In this document: positions 1 through 7,991 of the stretch, piece after piece
How positions within the stretch are numbered: position 1 is the stretch's first letter
How the letters are laid out: each line of letters begins with the position of its first letter
Assembly: GCF_029223585.1 (NCBI RefSeq)
Contig: NZ_CP119423.1
Span: 3,596,001 to 3,660,000 of the forward strand
Direction of reading: 5' to 3'
Length of the DNA: 64,000 nt
Source of the DNA: Photobacterium sp. DA100
GTDB lineage: Bacteria > Pseudomonadota > Gammaproteobacteria > Enterobacterales > Vibrionaceae
Translations under genes and position numbers: made by a program
Notes under the pieces: model-generated
What the model was told of the DNA's origin: nothing
The model's input: the letters and a program-made list of their open reading frames with translations, nothing else
Databases searched by the model: none

Positions 1-211
1 TCTTGACGAAGGCTGCACTGAGCGTGATGACGTGAACTTCCTGAAACACACACTGGCGTTCTACAACGGTGACGACGCACCTCGTATCGAGTACAGCGAC
101 GTAACAATCACCAAGTCTCAGCCAAAAGCCCGTCTATACGGTGCAGCGGCAGAAGAAGCGGCAGCGAAAGAAGCAGCCGAAGCGGCAGCGAAGAAAGGGG
201 AGCAGGCGTAA
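1..211 (+). CDS. frdA: Fumarate reductase flavoprotein subunit, C-terminal end (partial)
   Basis: This is the last 69 codons of a gene that begins before the window. The flavoprotein subunit carries covalent FAD and reduces fumarate to succinate on the cytoplasmic face of the membrane during anaerobic respiration. Only the C-terminal helical region and an Ala/Glu/Lys-rich tail are visible, so no catalytic residue can be checked. The identification rests on the tail and on frdB, frdC and frdD following in the usual order. The stop codon overlaps the frdB start (TAATG, sharing one base), which suggests translational coupling. The tail, about 25 residues of mostly Ala, Glu and Lys after a YGAAAEE motif, resembles the charged end of E. 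coli FrdA. Confidence 0.9.
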   Translation, partial: LDEGCTERDDVNFLKHTLAFYNGDDAPRIEYSDVTITKSQPKARLYGAAAEEAAAKEAAEAAAKKGEQA

Positions 212-951
212 TGTCAGACAATCGCATCCAAAAAGTAGAAATTCTGCGTTATGACCCAGCGAAAGATGCAGAACCTTACTTCGAAATGTTCGAAGTACCG
301 TTTAACGAAACCATGTCTGTGCTTGATGCACTGGGTTACATCAAGGACAACCTAGACAAAGATCTGGCTTACCGCTGGTCTTGCCGTATGGCAATCTGTG
401 GTTCTTGCGGCATGATGGTCAACAAGGTGCCAAAACTGGCCTGTAAGACCTTCCTGCGTGACTACCCGAACGGCCTGAAAATCGAAGCACTGTCTAACTT
501 TGCTATCGAAAAAGACCTGATTGTTGACATGACGCCGTTCATCGAGCGCCTAGAAGCAATCAAGCCATACATCATTGGCAACGATCGCAAGCCAGAAGAC
601 GGTCCAAACAACCAGACGCCAGAGCAAATGGCGAAGTACAAGCAGTTTGCAGGTTGTATCAACTGTGGCCTATGCTACGCAGCATGTCCTCAGTTCGGTC
701 TGAACCCTGAGTTCATCGGCCCTGCAGCACTAACCCTAGCGCACCGCTACAACCTAGACAGCCGTGATAACGGCGCTGATGAGCGTATGAAGCTGATCAA
801 CGGTGAAAACGGTGCATGGGGCTGTACGTTTGTTGGTTACTGTTCTGAAGTTTGTCCGAAGAGCGTAGATCCAGCAGCAGCGGTTAACCAAGGCAAAGTG
901 GAATCTTCTAAAGATTTCGTTATCGCCATGATGAAACCTCAGGAGGCATAA
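211..951 (+). CDS. frdB: Fumarate reductase iron-sulfur subunit
   Basis: FrdB passes electrons from menaquinol at the membrane anchor to the FAD of FrdA. The 246-residue product has the full set of cluster ligands. The plant-type [2Fe-2S] site is formed by C58, C63, C66 and C78 (motif [11 protein letters not shown]). A ferredoxin-like half follows with C149, C152, C155 and C159 ([12 protein letters not shown]) and C205, C211 and C215, which fits one [4Fe-4S] and one [3Fe-4S] cluster. Length matches the family. The start overlaps the frdA stop by one base, and frdC begins two bases after the frdB stop, so the four genes form one operon. Confidence 0.97.
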   Translation: MSDNRIQKVEILRYDPAKDAEPYFEMFEVPFNETMSVLDALGYIKDNLDKDLAYRWSCRMAICGSCGMMVNKVPKLACKTFLRDYPNGLKIEALSNFAIEKDLIVDMTPFIERLEAIKPYIIGNDRKPEDGPNNQTPEQMAKYKQFAGCINCGLCYAACPQFGLNPEFIGPAALTLAHRYNLDSRDNGADERMKLINGENGAWGCTFVGYCSEVCPKSVDPAAAVNQGKVESSKDFVIAMMKPQEA

Positions 952-953
952 GG

Positions 954-1337
954 ATGAGCAATCGTAAACCTTACGTTCGCGAAATGAAGCGCACTTGGTG
1001 GAAGGATCATCCTTTCTACCGCTTCTACATGGTTCGTGAAGCAACTGTACTACCACTGATCTTCTTCACTATCTGCCTGACTTTCGGTCTAGGTAGCCTA
1101 GTGAAAGGCCCTGAAGCATGGGCGGGCTGGCTTGAGTTCATGGCGAACCCAGTCGTTGTTATCCTGAACGTGCTGGCACTGTTGGGTAGCCTGTTCCACG
1201 CTCAGACTTTCTTCAGCATGATGCCTCAGGTTATGCCTATCAAACTGAAAGGCAAAACGCTGGACAAGAAAGTTGTTGTTCTATCTCAGTGGGCTGCGGT
1301 TGCTGCAATTTCACTGTTCGTACTAGTTCTAGTTTAA
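954..1337 (+). CDS. frdC: Fumarate reductase membrane anchor subunit C
   Basis: This is one of two small hydrophobic subunits that anchor FrdAB to the inner membrane and form the menaquinol site. The 127-residue protein has three predicted membrane helices (about residues 30-50, 63-85 and 105-127) and a conserved-looking [13 protein letters not shown] segment after the second. It starts with ATG two bases after frdB, with the ribosome binding site (AGGAGGCATAAGG) inside the end of frdB. FrdC/FrdD-type anchors, rather than a single cytochrome b, are typical of the enterobacterial and vibrio enzyme. Confidence 0.95.
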   Translation: MSNRKPYVREMKRTWWKDHPFYRFYMVREATVLPLIFFTICLTFGLGSLVKGPEAWAGWLEFMANPVVVILNVLALLGSLFHAQTFFSMMPQVMPIKLKGKTLDKKVVVLSQWAAVAAISLFVLVLV

Positions 1338-1347
1338 GGAGAGCCAC

Positions 1348-1710
1348 GTGGTTAATCTAAATCCTAAACGTTCTGACGAACCAGTATGGTGGGGTCTGTT
1401 CGGTGCTGGCGGTACTTGGTTTGCAATGCTAACACCTGTGACTGTACTGGTACTGGGTATCATGGTCCCACTAGGTATGCTAGACGCTGAAGCAATGAGC
1501 TACGAGCGCGTTTCTGGCTTCGTGACCAGTATCATCGGTGCTCTATTTACTATCGCGACCTTGGCTCTGCCAATGTGGCACGCGATGCACCGTCTGCACC
1601 ACGGTATGCATGACCTGAAATTCCACACTGGTGTGGCAGGTAAAGTAGCATGCTACGCAGCCGCATTCCTTGTATCTGCCCTAGCTGTTATTTTCGTCTT
1701 CATGATCTAA
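1348..1710 (+). CDS. frdD: Fumarate reductase membrane anchor subunit D
   Basis: This is the second membrane anchor of fumarate reductase. The 120-residue product opens with a [18 protein letters not shown] segment very like the E. coli FrdD N-terminus and has three hydrophobic helices. A histidine-rich loop ([14 protein letters not shown], about residues 75-88) precedes the last helix. The start codon is GTG, preceded by AAGGAGAGCC. It is the last gene of the frd operon, which ends in a strong terminator 20 bases downstream. Confidence 0.95.
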   Translation: MVNLNPKRSDEPVWWGLFGAGGTWFAMLTPVTVLVLGIMVPLGMLDAEAMSYERVSGFVTSIIGALFTIATLALPMWHAMHRLHHGMHDLKFHTGVAGKVACYAAAFLVSALAVIFVFMI

Positions 1711-1730
1711 TCGTGATACGAAACGAAAAA

Positions 1731-1756
1731 AGCACCGCCTAGCGGTGCTTTTTTTA
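1731..1756. terminator. Bidirectional terminator between frdD and the SPFH gene
   Basis: A perfect 8-bp stem (AGCACCGC / GCGGTGCT) with a 3-base loop is followed by seven T on the plus strand and preceded by a run of A. It can therefore stop transcription from both convergent genes. Confidence 0.9.
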
Positions 1757-1769
1757 TACCTGCGGATTG

Positions 1770-3161
1770 CTACTCCTTGGCCTGGTTGGCCAGTTTCTCG
1801 TTCTGCTCCAAGATCCCCAAGGCACCAAAACCGGTGATCACATCGAGATTGGTCGTCATCTTGCCGCCCTCGCCGCCAAAGTAGTTCTTCGGCATCTCCA
1901 CTTGGAAGTTCTTCAGGTTATTGTACAAGGCAGTTGACACATCACGGTTCAACTCAGCCAGATAAACATCGCGGTTGGCACCATAGGCATCGTATTTGGC
2001 CTTGAGGATTTCCGCCTCAGCCCGCCCTTTGGCAAGAATGGCCTTGGCTTCATACTCAGCCGACAGGGCATTGGCTTTCTGGATTGCCAGGTTGGCCTCG
2101 GCAATCGCCAGCTCCTTTTCCTTATCGACTTCCGCCAGTCGCTTGTTCTTCTCGACCTCGACAATCTCACGCTCAGCGATCTGGCGTGCCACCTCGACCT
2201 CTTTCTGCTGGGCGATGATGGCCAGCTCCTTGTTGCGCTGGGCATCCTGCACTTCACGGGTGCGCTGGATTTCCTTGCGTAGCTGCTCGGTCTCCGCCTG
2301 GGCTTTCGAGGTTTCCTGCTCCTGGATAGCCCGGATGCGATCGGCTACCAGGCGCTTCTTGTCGGTCAGCAGCTTGTCCAGCTGCCCCTCGGGCTTGGGA
2401 TCACCGATAGTCACCTGGGTGACGGCGATACCGTACTGGCGCAGCGGATTGTCTTGCCGCTTCGGGTTGCCTTGTGCATCAAGCATCGGCACCGTCTTCC
2501 ATACCAGCTGCTGGGTGCGCTGGAGTTGGTTGGAGTTAGTCTGGTTGACCCCGACTGGTGCGAGATCGATCTGCTCCACCTCGACCTGGCGGCGCTCGGT
2601 CATGTAGATACCGTCACGCAGCTGATCGCCCAGCTTGGACTTGAACTGGTTCAAACCGCCCTGGAAGAACTCCTCACCGGTATACTGAGTGGCTGTTATC
2701 ACCGTGACGTTACGGGCGTTTTTCACCAGCAGGGCATCAATCAGGTTGCTGTTATTCCTGAACTCCCGGTGCATCTTGATAATCGACTCCGGATCTTGCG
2801 ACAACTTGAAGCGGAAAGTCACCGGGATTTCCCCGACATAGGTATCGGCAAAGCGTACTTGGATAGCCGGTAGGCGCTGGTAGAAGTCCTCGCCGGTGGT
2901 ATTGCCGTAGGAGACAGTGATCACCTGATCATACTTGGTGATTTTCGACAGGAACGGCATCCTAAAATGGATACCGGGCTGGTTGAATACATCCAGATCA
3001 CCGGTCAGGTTATTCTGATGTACGTAGGTATACCCTGCATCCGTCATAAGCACGGAATTATTGACCAGACCGAAGAGCGCTGCCGCGCCCAGGATCCCGC
3101 CGACAACGGGTAATGATACTTTGTTCTTGAGCGCTTGCTGCGCCTGGGGCTTAAAATCCAT
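1770..3161 (-). CDS. SPFH/Band 7 domain membrane protein of unknown role
   Basis: The 463-residue product has one N-terminal hydrophobic segment (about residues 16-36). An SPFH (stomatin/prohibitin/flotillin/HflK) fold follows, from about residue 40 to 260, with an early GIHFRMPF motif. Next comes a long charged coiled coil (about 265-400) rich in Glu, Lys, Ala and Gln. This is the architecture of proteins that oligomerise on the inner membrane and organise membrane microdomains or proteases. I do not recognise a specific named member, and no hflK or protease gene is adjacent. The start is supported by TTAGGGAAT just before the ATG. The gene is transcribed alone, convergent with frd and facing away from efp. 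Confidence 0.8.
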   Translation of the reverse strand: MDFKPQAQQALKNKVSLPVVGGILGAAALFGLVNNSVLMTDAGYTYVHQNNLTGDLDVFNQPGIHFRMPFLSKITKYDQVITVSYGNTTGEDFYQRLPAIQVRFADTYVGEIPVTFRFKLSQDPESIIKMHREFRNNSNLIDALLVKNARNVTVITATQYTGEEFFQGGLNQFKSKLGDQLRDGIYMTERRQVEVEQIDLAPVGVNQTNSNQLQRTQQLVWKTVPMLDAQGNPKRQDNPLRQYGIAVTQVTIGDPKPEGQLDKLLTDKKRLVADRIRAIQEQETSKAQAETEQLRKEIQRTREVQDAQRNKELAIIAQQKEVEVARQIAEREIVEVEKNKRLAEVDKEKELAIAEANLAIQKANALSAEYEAKAILAKGRAEAEILKAKYDAYGANRDVYLAELNRDVSTALYNNLKNFQVEMPKNYFGGEGGKMTTNLDVITGFGALGILEQNEKLANQAKE

Positions 3162-3311
3162 ATTCCCTAAACCAACGTTGTTATTATTCCATTGTATGAT
3201 TCAGGGTAATTAATAACAGATAGCAATAAAAGCAAAACATTGCCCCCATCATGCTAAATCCGGCACAGGTCAAAAAGTGTGACAAAATGAGTGAGAAGTG
3301 ATTGTTTAAAA

Positions 3312-3338
3312 ACAAAAAAGGCCGCCAATAGGCGACCT
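3312..3338 (-). terminator. Terminator of efp
   Basis: Read on the minus strand, an 8-bp stem (AGGTCGCC / GGCGGCCT, with one T-G pair) and a TATT loop lead into a run of T. It begins about 23 bases after the efp stop codon. Confidence 0.85.
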
Positions 3339-3360
3339 CTTTGTTACAACCGGAAGCGAA

Positions 3361-3927
3361 TTACTTCACACGGCCAACGTATTCAGCTGAACGGGTATCG
3401 ACCTTGATCACTTCACCGATAGCGATGAATAGAGGTACACGTACCACTGCGCCTGTTGATAGCGTTGCTGGCTTACCACCTGTACCCTGGGTATCGCCTT
3501 TCAGGCCTGGGTCTGTTTCAGTCACTTCAAGCTCTACGAAGTTCGGTGGAGTCACAGCGATTGGGTTGCCGTTCCAAAGTGTCAGCGTGCACGAGTCGTT
3601 TTCTACCAACCACTTCGCGTTGTCGCCTACCGCTTTCGCGTCTGCAGCGATCTGCTCGAACGTTTCGCTGTTCATGAAGTGGTAGAACTCACCGTCGTTG
3701 TATAGGTAATCAAGATCAGTATCGATTACGTCTGCAGCTTCAACGCTTTCACCAGACTTGAAAGTCTTCTCCAGTACCTTGCCTGAAAGCAGCTTACGGA
3801 TTTTAACGCGGTTGAACGCCTGGCCTTTGCCTGGCTTAACAAATTCGTTTTCGATAATGACACATGGTTCATTATCTAGCATAATTTTCATTCCGCCGCG
3901 GAATTCATTGGTGCTGAAAGACGCCAT
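3361..3927 (-). CDS. efp: Translation elongation factor P
   Basis: EF-P binds between the P and E sites of stalled ribosomes and promotes peptide bonds at polyproline stretches. The 188-residue product has the usual length and three beta-barrel domains. The conserved loop KPGKGQ places the modified lysine at K34, the residue that EpmA and EpmB beta-lysylate. The gene for EpmB is immediately upstream and divergent, 33 bases away, so substrate and modification enzyme share a promoter region. AGGAT sits upstream of the ATG. Confidence 0.97.
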   Translation of the reverse strand: MASFSTNEFRGGMKIMLDNEPCVIIENEFVKPGKGQAFNRVKIRKLLSGKVLEKTFKSGESVEAADVIDTDLDYLYNDGEFYHFMNSETFEQIAADAKAVGDNAKWLVENDSCTLTLWNGNPIAVTPPNFVELEVTETDPGLKGDTQGTGGKPATLSTGAVVRVPLFIAIGEVIKVDTRSAEYVGRVK

Positions 3928-3960
3928 TTTTATCCTCTTAACATCTTCGAGTTGTAGTTA

Positions 3961-4983
3961 ATGCCGCACATAATAACCCGAAACGCCTCATCTGTTGAGC
4001 AAAACTGGCTGAATGATCTTGCTAATGCGATTTCTGATCCGATTCAACTGCTAAATAGCCTGAAAATCGATCCCACCCCATGGGCAGAAGGCTTGGCGGC
4101 CCGGAAATTATTTGCGCTGCGTGTCCCTATGAGCTTTGTCGATAGAATGGAAGTTGGCAACCCCCACGACCCGTTATTGCGACAGGTTCTGCCTCTGGCG
4201 GAAGAGTTCGAGGTTCACCCCGGGTACTCGCAGGACCCACTCGACGAGCAGGACAACGCCATTCCCGGCCTGCTGCACAAGTACAAGAACCGGGCCCTGA
4301 TGATTGTCAAAGGCGGCTGCGCGGTCAATTGCCGCTATTGCTTCCGTCGTCACTTCCCCTACCAGAATAATCAGGGCGGCAAGCGCAACTGGCAGATCGC
4401 TCTGGACTATGTCGCCGACCAGCCAGAGATCAATGAAATCATCCTCTCAGGCGGCGATCCGCTGATGGCCAAGGACAGCGAGATGGCCTGGCTGATCGAC
4501 GCTATCGCGGCTATTCCGCATATCAAGCGGCTCCGCATCCACTCACGCTTGCCGGTGGTGCTACCCGCACGGATCACCCCGGAGCTGTGCCAGAGATTGG
4601 CAGAGACTCGCCTGCAAACCGTTTTAGTGACGCATATCAACCATGCCAATGAAATCAATGGTGAGTTGAAACAGGCGATGCAGGCACTTAAGCAGGCCAA
4701 TGTTACCCTGCTTAACCAGGGGGTGCTGCTCAAAGGTGTCAACGACACCGTCGAGGCCCAGACCAAGCTCAGCGAAGCGCTGTTTGATGCCGGTATCCTG
4801 CCCTACTACCTCCATGTATTGGACAGAGTCCAAGGCGCAGCGCACTTCATGGTCGACGACCACACCGCCCGCCAGCTGATGGCAGGCCTAATGGAGAATG
4901 TTTCCGGCTACTTAGTACCAAAGCTCACCCGCGAAATCGGCGGCCGCCGCAGCAAAACCCCGCTGGACTTGCACCTCGAGTAG
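3961..4983 (+). CDS. epmB: EF-P-(R)-beta-lysine synthesis enzyme (lysine 2,3-aminomutase family)
   Basis: EpmB is a radical SAM and PLP enzyme that converts L-lysine to (R)-beta-lysine for EF-P modification. The 340-residue protein carries the radical SAM cysteines C120, C124 and C127 in GGCAVNCRYCFRRHF. It is shorter than clostridial lysine aminomutases, as expected for the EpmB branch. The divergent position next to efp supports this assignment over a catabolic aminomutase. No clear Shine-Dalgarno sequence precedes the ATG, which lies only 33 bases from the efp start. Confidence 0.95.
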   Translation: MPHIITRNASSVEQNWLNDLANAISDPIQLLNSLKIDPTPWAEGLAARKLFALRVPMSFVDRMEVGNPHDPLLRQVLPLAEEFEVHPGYSQDPLDEQDNAIPGLLHKYKNRALMIVKGGCAVNCRYCFRRHFPYQNNQGGKRNWQIALDYVADQPEINEIILSGGDPLMAKDSEMAWLIDAIAAIPHIKRLRIHSRLPVVLPARITPELCQRLAETRLQTVLVTHINHANEINGELKQAMQALKQANVTLLNQGVLLKGVNDTVEAQTKLSEALFDAGILPYYLHVLDRVQGAAHFMVDDHTARQLMAGLMENVSGYLVPKLTREIGGRRSKTPLDLHLE

Positions 4984-5584
4984 CTCGTCCTGCACCGGAT
5001 TTCTTTCCTCTTCCCTCAGCTCTGCAGTGCAAATCGGCACTGCAGATAATCCTGCCAGCCTTACCTGTACAACAAAAAGCCAAGTTACCACCTTTTAGGT
5101 GAACAACCCCAAACATCAAATCAACACTGAACAACAGCAACATAAATAACTGTTTTTAAATGAATTTATTATGTGCAGCTTTTTAAGCTTTTTCACCAGC
5201 AAGCTCAGAGCAAGCCGAAAGGTAGATGTTTGCGGTCAACCACCCCAAAATGTTCAGCAAACCACCCTACGTACAGATAAAACCTGAACAAGCTTTTGAA
5301 TTATCATGTCACAATCAAAACAGTCGAGATAAGAAACTGATAATAAAGAGTTTATATGAGCGTGCAGCTTTTCAAGCTTTTCAGCAAGAAAACCCGAACC
5401 AGGCAAGACGCACATGATAGGCCATTTATTAAAAAACGAGCAAATTATTTGATGAACACAATCAAAAAAGATCATCGTCAAATCGCTCGCTTTTTAGACC
5501 AAGGAAGCGCATAGTCGCGCTCCGATCTGCAGGCGAGAAAGGCAGCCAAACTTCACGCCCTGCAGGCAATCCATCACCTTATTT
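4984..5584. other. Gene-free stretch between epmB and rimK
   Basis: About 600 bases hold no convincing gene. A perfect 10-bp inverted repeat without a T-run lies at 5021-5046 (TCTGCAGTGC, 6-base loop), 37 bases after epmB, and could be a weak terminator or processing hairpin. Two copies of the T-tract repeat family listed separately lie at about 5145-5206 and 5335-5385. The rest is AT-rich. Short open frames here cross the repeats and lack ribosome binding sites. Confidence 0.6.
5145..5385. repeat. T-tract repeat family, two copies upstream of rimK
   Basis: Two degenerate copies of a unit of about 55-60 bp share an AT-rich left part and a core of the form GTGCAGCTTTT-N2/3-GCTTTT. They lie at about 5145-5206 and 5335-5385. 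The first copy continues with CACCAGCAAGCTCA, which matches the end of copies downstream of mgtC. The function is unknown. Confidence 0.55.
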
Positions 5585-6502
5585 ATGAGTAACGCAATGA
5601 AAATTGGCATTCTCTCCCAGAACGAAAACCTGTACTCAACCCGCCGCCTGCGCGAAGCCATTGAGCAGCGCGGCCATGAAGCTGTAATCATCAACGCCTT
5701 GCGTTGCTATATGAATATCAACTCGGTCAAGCCATCGATTCACTTCGAAGGCCAGGATCTGACTGGCTTTGATGCCATTATTCCGCGCATTGGGGCGGAT
5801 ATTACATTTTACGGCTGCTCGGTACTGCGTCAGTTCGAAATGATGGATGTGTTCTCGGTGAACCAGTCCATTGCCATTTCACGTTCTCGGGACAAGCTGC
5901 GCTCGCTGCAGTTACTCAGCCGCAAAGGGGTTGGCATGCCTATTACCGGCTTTGCCAGCAAACCTGACGATGTGCCGGATCTGATCAAGATGGTGGGCGG
6001 TGCCCCGCTGGTGATCAAGCTGCTGGAAGGCACCCAGGGTATTGGGGTGGTACTGGCCGAAACCCAGAAGGCTGCCGAGAGCGTGATCGAAGCCTTCATG
6101 GGGCTTAAAGCCAACATCATGGTGCAAGAATTTATCGAGGAAGCCGGTGGTGCCGATATCCGTTGTTTTGTTATCGGCGACAAAGTGATTGCCGCGATGA
6201 AACGCCAGGGCGCAGAGGGCGAGTTCCGCTCCAACCTGCACCGCGGTGGCAGTGCATCATTAATCCGCATTACACCGGAAGAGCGAAAAACCGCCGTGGC
6301 GGCGGCCAAGGCCATGGGGCTGAGCGTTGCCGGTGTCGATTTACTGCGCTCCAAGCGCGGCCCTCTGGTCATGGAAGTGAACTCATCCCCGGGCCTAGAA
6401 GGGATTGAAGGGGCAACCGGCAAAGATATCGCCGGGATGATTGTCGAATACATCGAAAAGCATGCGGGCAAACGCAGCCGTCGCCGCAACTCGCACCAGT
6501 AG
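5585..6502 (+). CDS. rimK: Ribosomal protein S6 glutamate ligase, RimK family
   Basis: RimK is an ATP-grasp ligase that adds glutamate residues to the C-terminus of ribosomal protein S6. The product is 305 residues from the first ATG, or 301 from ATG 5597, where the sequence ([21 protein letters not shown]) aligns with the start of E. coli RimK. The later start is probably the true one, although neither has a clear Shine-Dalgarno sequence. The ATP-grasp region spans about residues 90-295, with the loop [14 protein letters not shown] near 150-165 and the metal-binding end [14 protein letters not shown] near 270-283. The C-terminal tail is basic ([10 protein letters not shown]). The gene stands alone, followed by its own terminator. 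Confidence 0.9.
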   Translation: MSNAMKIGILSQNENLYSTRRLREAIEQRGHEAVIINALRCYMNINSVKPSIHFEGQDLTGFDAIIPRIGADITFYGCSVLRQFEMMDVFSVNQSIAISRSRDKLRSLQLLSRKGVGMPITGFASKPDDVPDLIKMVGGAPLVIKLLEGTQGIGVVLAETQKAAESVIEAFMGLKANIMVQEFIEEAGGADIRCFVIGDKVIAAMKRQGAEGEFRSNLHRGGSASLIRITPEERKTAVAAAKAMGLSVAGVDLLRSKRGPLVMEVNSSPGLEGIEGATGKDIAGMIVEYIEKHAGKRSRRRNSHQ

Positions 6503-6547
6503 TGACGCCCTTCGCCTGCTTGGCCAGAAGACACATACAAGACAAGA

Positions 6548-6571
6548 AGCAGCCCCCGGGCTGCTTTTTTT
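6548..6571 (+). terminator. Terminator of rimK
   Basis: A GC-rich inverted repeat (AGCAGCCC / GGGCTGCT) with a very short loop is followed by a run of T, 45 bases after the rimK stop and just before the next gene's ribosome binding site. Confidence 0.85.
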
Positions 6572-6602
6572 CATCATCTTACAGAATCAAGGAGCAACAG
6601 CC

Positions 6603-7124
6603 ATGATATGGCTTGATATCACGCCTTTTGCCTGGCCGGCCCTTTTACAATGTGCCATCTGTGGCGCCGTTATCGGGGCAGAACGCCAAGTACGGGGAAA
6701 ACCGGTCGGGATCCGCACCTCAACCTTAATAATCATGGGAACCTACTTTTTCATTACCCTGGGTGAGACTTTATCAAGTAACAATGCCGACATTTCCCGG
6801 GTGATGGCACAAGTGATCACCGGCATCGGCTTTCTCGGCGCCGGGGTAATGATGACCCGGGACGGCCAAATCCATGGAGTCACTTCAGCGGCAGTCGTCT
6901 GGATGCTGGCCGCCCTCGGGATCACCATCGGTTTGGGCTATGGTCAAACTGCAGTGCTCATGACCGGTATCGTCGTCTCTATCTTATTAGGGGTCGACAA
7001 GCTGGAAAACAGTCTGCGCTTCTTACGCAAAGGTGTCCACGCCCACTTAAGCGACCGCCGCCAGCGGAAGAAGGTAAAGCGCCACCATCAGGAGGGGGAG
7101 GAAAAGCCTGATGAAGACAAATAA
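6603..7124 (+). CDS. MgtC/SapB family membrane protein
   Basis: The 173-residue product belongs to the MgtC/SapB family of small inner-membrane proteins, linked in other bacteria to growth at low magnesium and to F-ATPase control. It has four to five hydrophobic helices within residues 8-140 and the family's conserved segments GAVIGAERQ, GIRTSTLI, TGIGFLGAGVMM and VTSAAVVWMLAALG. After the last helix comes a very basic tail (about residues 145-173). It lacks the longer C-terminal domain of Salmonella MgtC, so it is closer to the short SapB-type proteins. I chose ATG 6603 because AAGGAG sits 7 bases upstream; longer frames would run back across the rimK terminator. Confidence 0.88.
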   Translation: MIWLDITPFAWPALLQCAICGAVIGAERQVRGKPVGIRTSTLIIMGTYFFITLGETLSSNNADISRVMAQVITGIGFLGAGVMMTRDGQIHGVTSAAVVWMLAALGITIGLGYGQTAVLMTGIVVSILLGVDKLENSLRFLRKGVHAHLSDRRQRKKVKRHHQEGEEKPDEDK

Positions 7125-7837
7125 CAATGGATAAAATGGACGAGTCCGTCGCAGAGGCAAATAACCGAGCGAGAACCTTTATCACACAACAAGGCGTCGC
7201 AGCCAATCAGAAGGTACAGCGTTCAGGCTTAAATACTGCTTTTTGGTGAGCAATTTGGCCACCTATATCTAAAACCTCCCACACCAATACTAAGACGCTG
7301 ATTTATAACAGATAAATAAGTGTTCAGCTTTTTCGGCTTTTTCCCTGACAAACTCAGTTCTGCTGGTTTAGCCATTTTCCGGCAGAAAGACGGGAAAAAG
7401 CCGCTTTTTCATGTACAGCTTTCAGTTGAAATAACAGCTAAAAACAGAGCAAGACCAGGCACCGGAAAAACCCGTCAAACAACACAGATAAGGCATTGAT
7501 ATAAAAAGACTTAATTAATGTGCAGCTTTTCTGGCTTTTTACCAGTTGAGCTTAGGCAGGATAATTGCTATGCCTTTTGGCATTAAACACTAACGCTCAA
7601 GTGGCCTCATCGCTTCCCCCTCCCCTCAGGCATGATGCGTTCAGCTTTTTCACCTTTAGGCACCAAAAAGCAGCACGCAATCAAGCCTATTCATCCAAGA
7701 CACCCCAAGCACCATTAAGTTGTTGATATAAAACAACATATGTTGCGTACAGCTTTCTGAGCTTTTTCCCTGGCAAGCTCATCATGGGAAAAATGCGTCC
7801 CTACAAGGTGATATTGCCTTTTCCCAGCTATAAAAAA
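7125..7837. other. Gene-free stretch between mgtC and the groEL terminator
   Basis: About 700 bases have no supported gene. The segment is dominated by copies of the same T-tract repeat family found upstream of rimK. No terminator clearly belonging to mgtC is visible. The only longer frame (from 7784) runs through the groEL terminator into the intron and is not a gene. Confidence 0.6.
7300..7780. repeat. T-tract repeat family, three good and two partial copies
   Basis: Good copies lie at about 7300-7353, 7496-7553 and 7722-7780, with partial cores near 7411 and 7638. The last two good copies share the left end TTGATATAAAA. All share a core CAGCTTT-N-GCTTTTT, and some continue as CCCTGGCAAGCTCA. 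The two T-tracts within each core lie about 9-10 bp apart, a spacing that favours DNA bending. Nothing similar in length was seen elsewhere in the window except a short resemblance near 34965. Confidence 0.6.
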
Positions 7838-7862
7838 ACGGAGGCTTTCGCCTCCGTTTTCA
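7838..7862 (-). terminator. Terminator of the groES-groEL operon, displaced by the intron
   Basis: Read on the minus strand, an 8-bp stem (ACGGAGGC / GCCTCCGT) with a 4-base loop leads into seven T (plus-strand A run at 7832-7838). It lies about 37 bases beyond the predicted 3' end of the group II intron. In the spliced transcript it would therefore sit at a normal distance from the groEL stop codon. Confidence 0.85.
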
Positions 7863-7937
7863 AATTTTACAGTTATCTCAGTGAGATAGGGGTTATGTCG
7901 GGTAGCAGCGACGCATTACTGCGCCACCGCCCCCTAA

Positions 7938-7971
7938 GAACCGTACGTGCGAGTTTCCCCGCATACGGCTC
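7938..7971 (-). ncRNA. Domain V of the groEL group II intron
   Basis: The 34-nt catalytic hairpin reads GAGCCGTATGCG, then GGGAAACTCGCAC, then GTACGGTTC on the minus strand. The helix, GAAA-type tetraloop and bulge fit the domain V consensus. Domain VI follows, ending at CGACAT. Confidence 0.9.
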
Positions 7972-7991
7972 AAGCCTTCATAAGCCTGCAC

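Noticed and set aside
1996..2607. Open frame of 203 codons opposite the SPFH gene
   Set aside because: It is Ser/Arg/Ala-rich low-complexity sequence antisense to a coiled-coil region with strong codon bias. It has no binding site and no recognisable domain.
5226..5417. Small open frame of 63 codons before rimK
   Set aside because: It runs through a repeat copy, has no ribosome binding site, and shows no coding-like composition.
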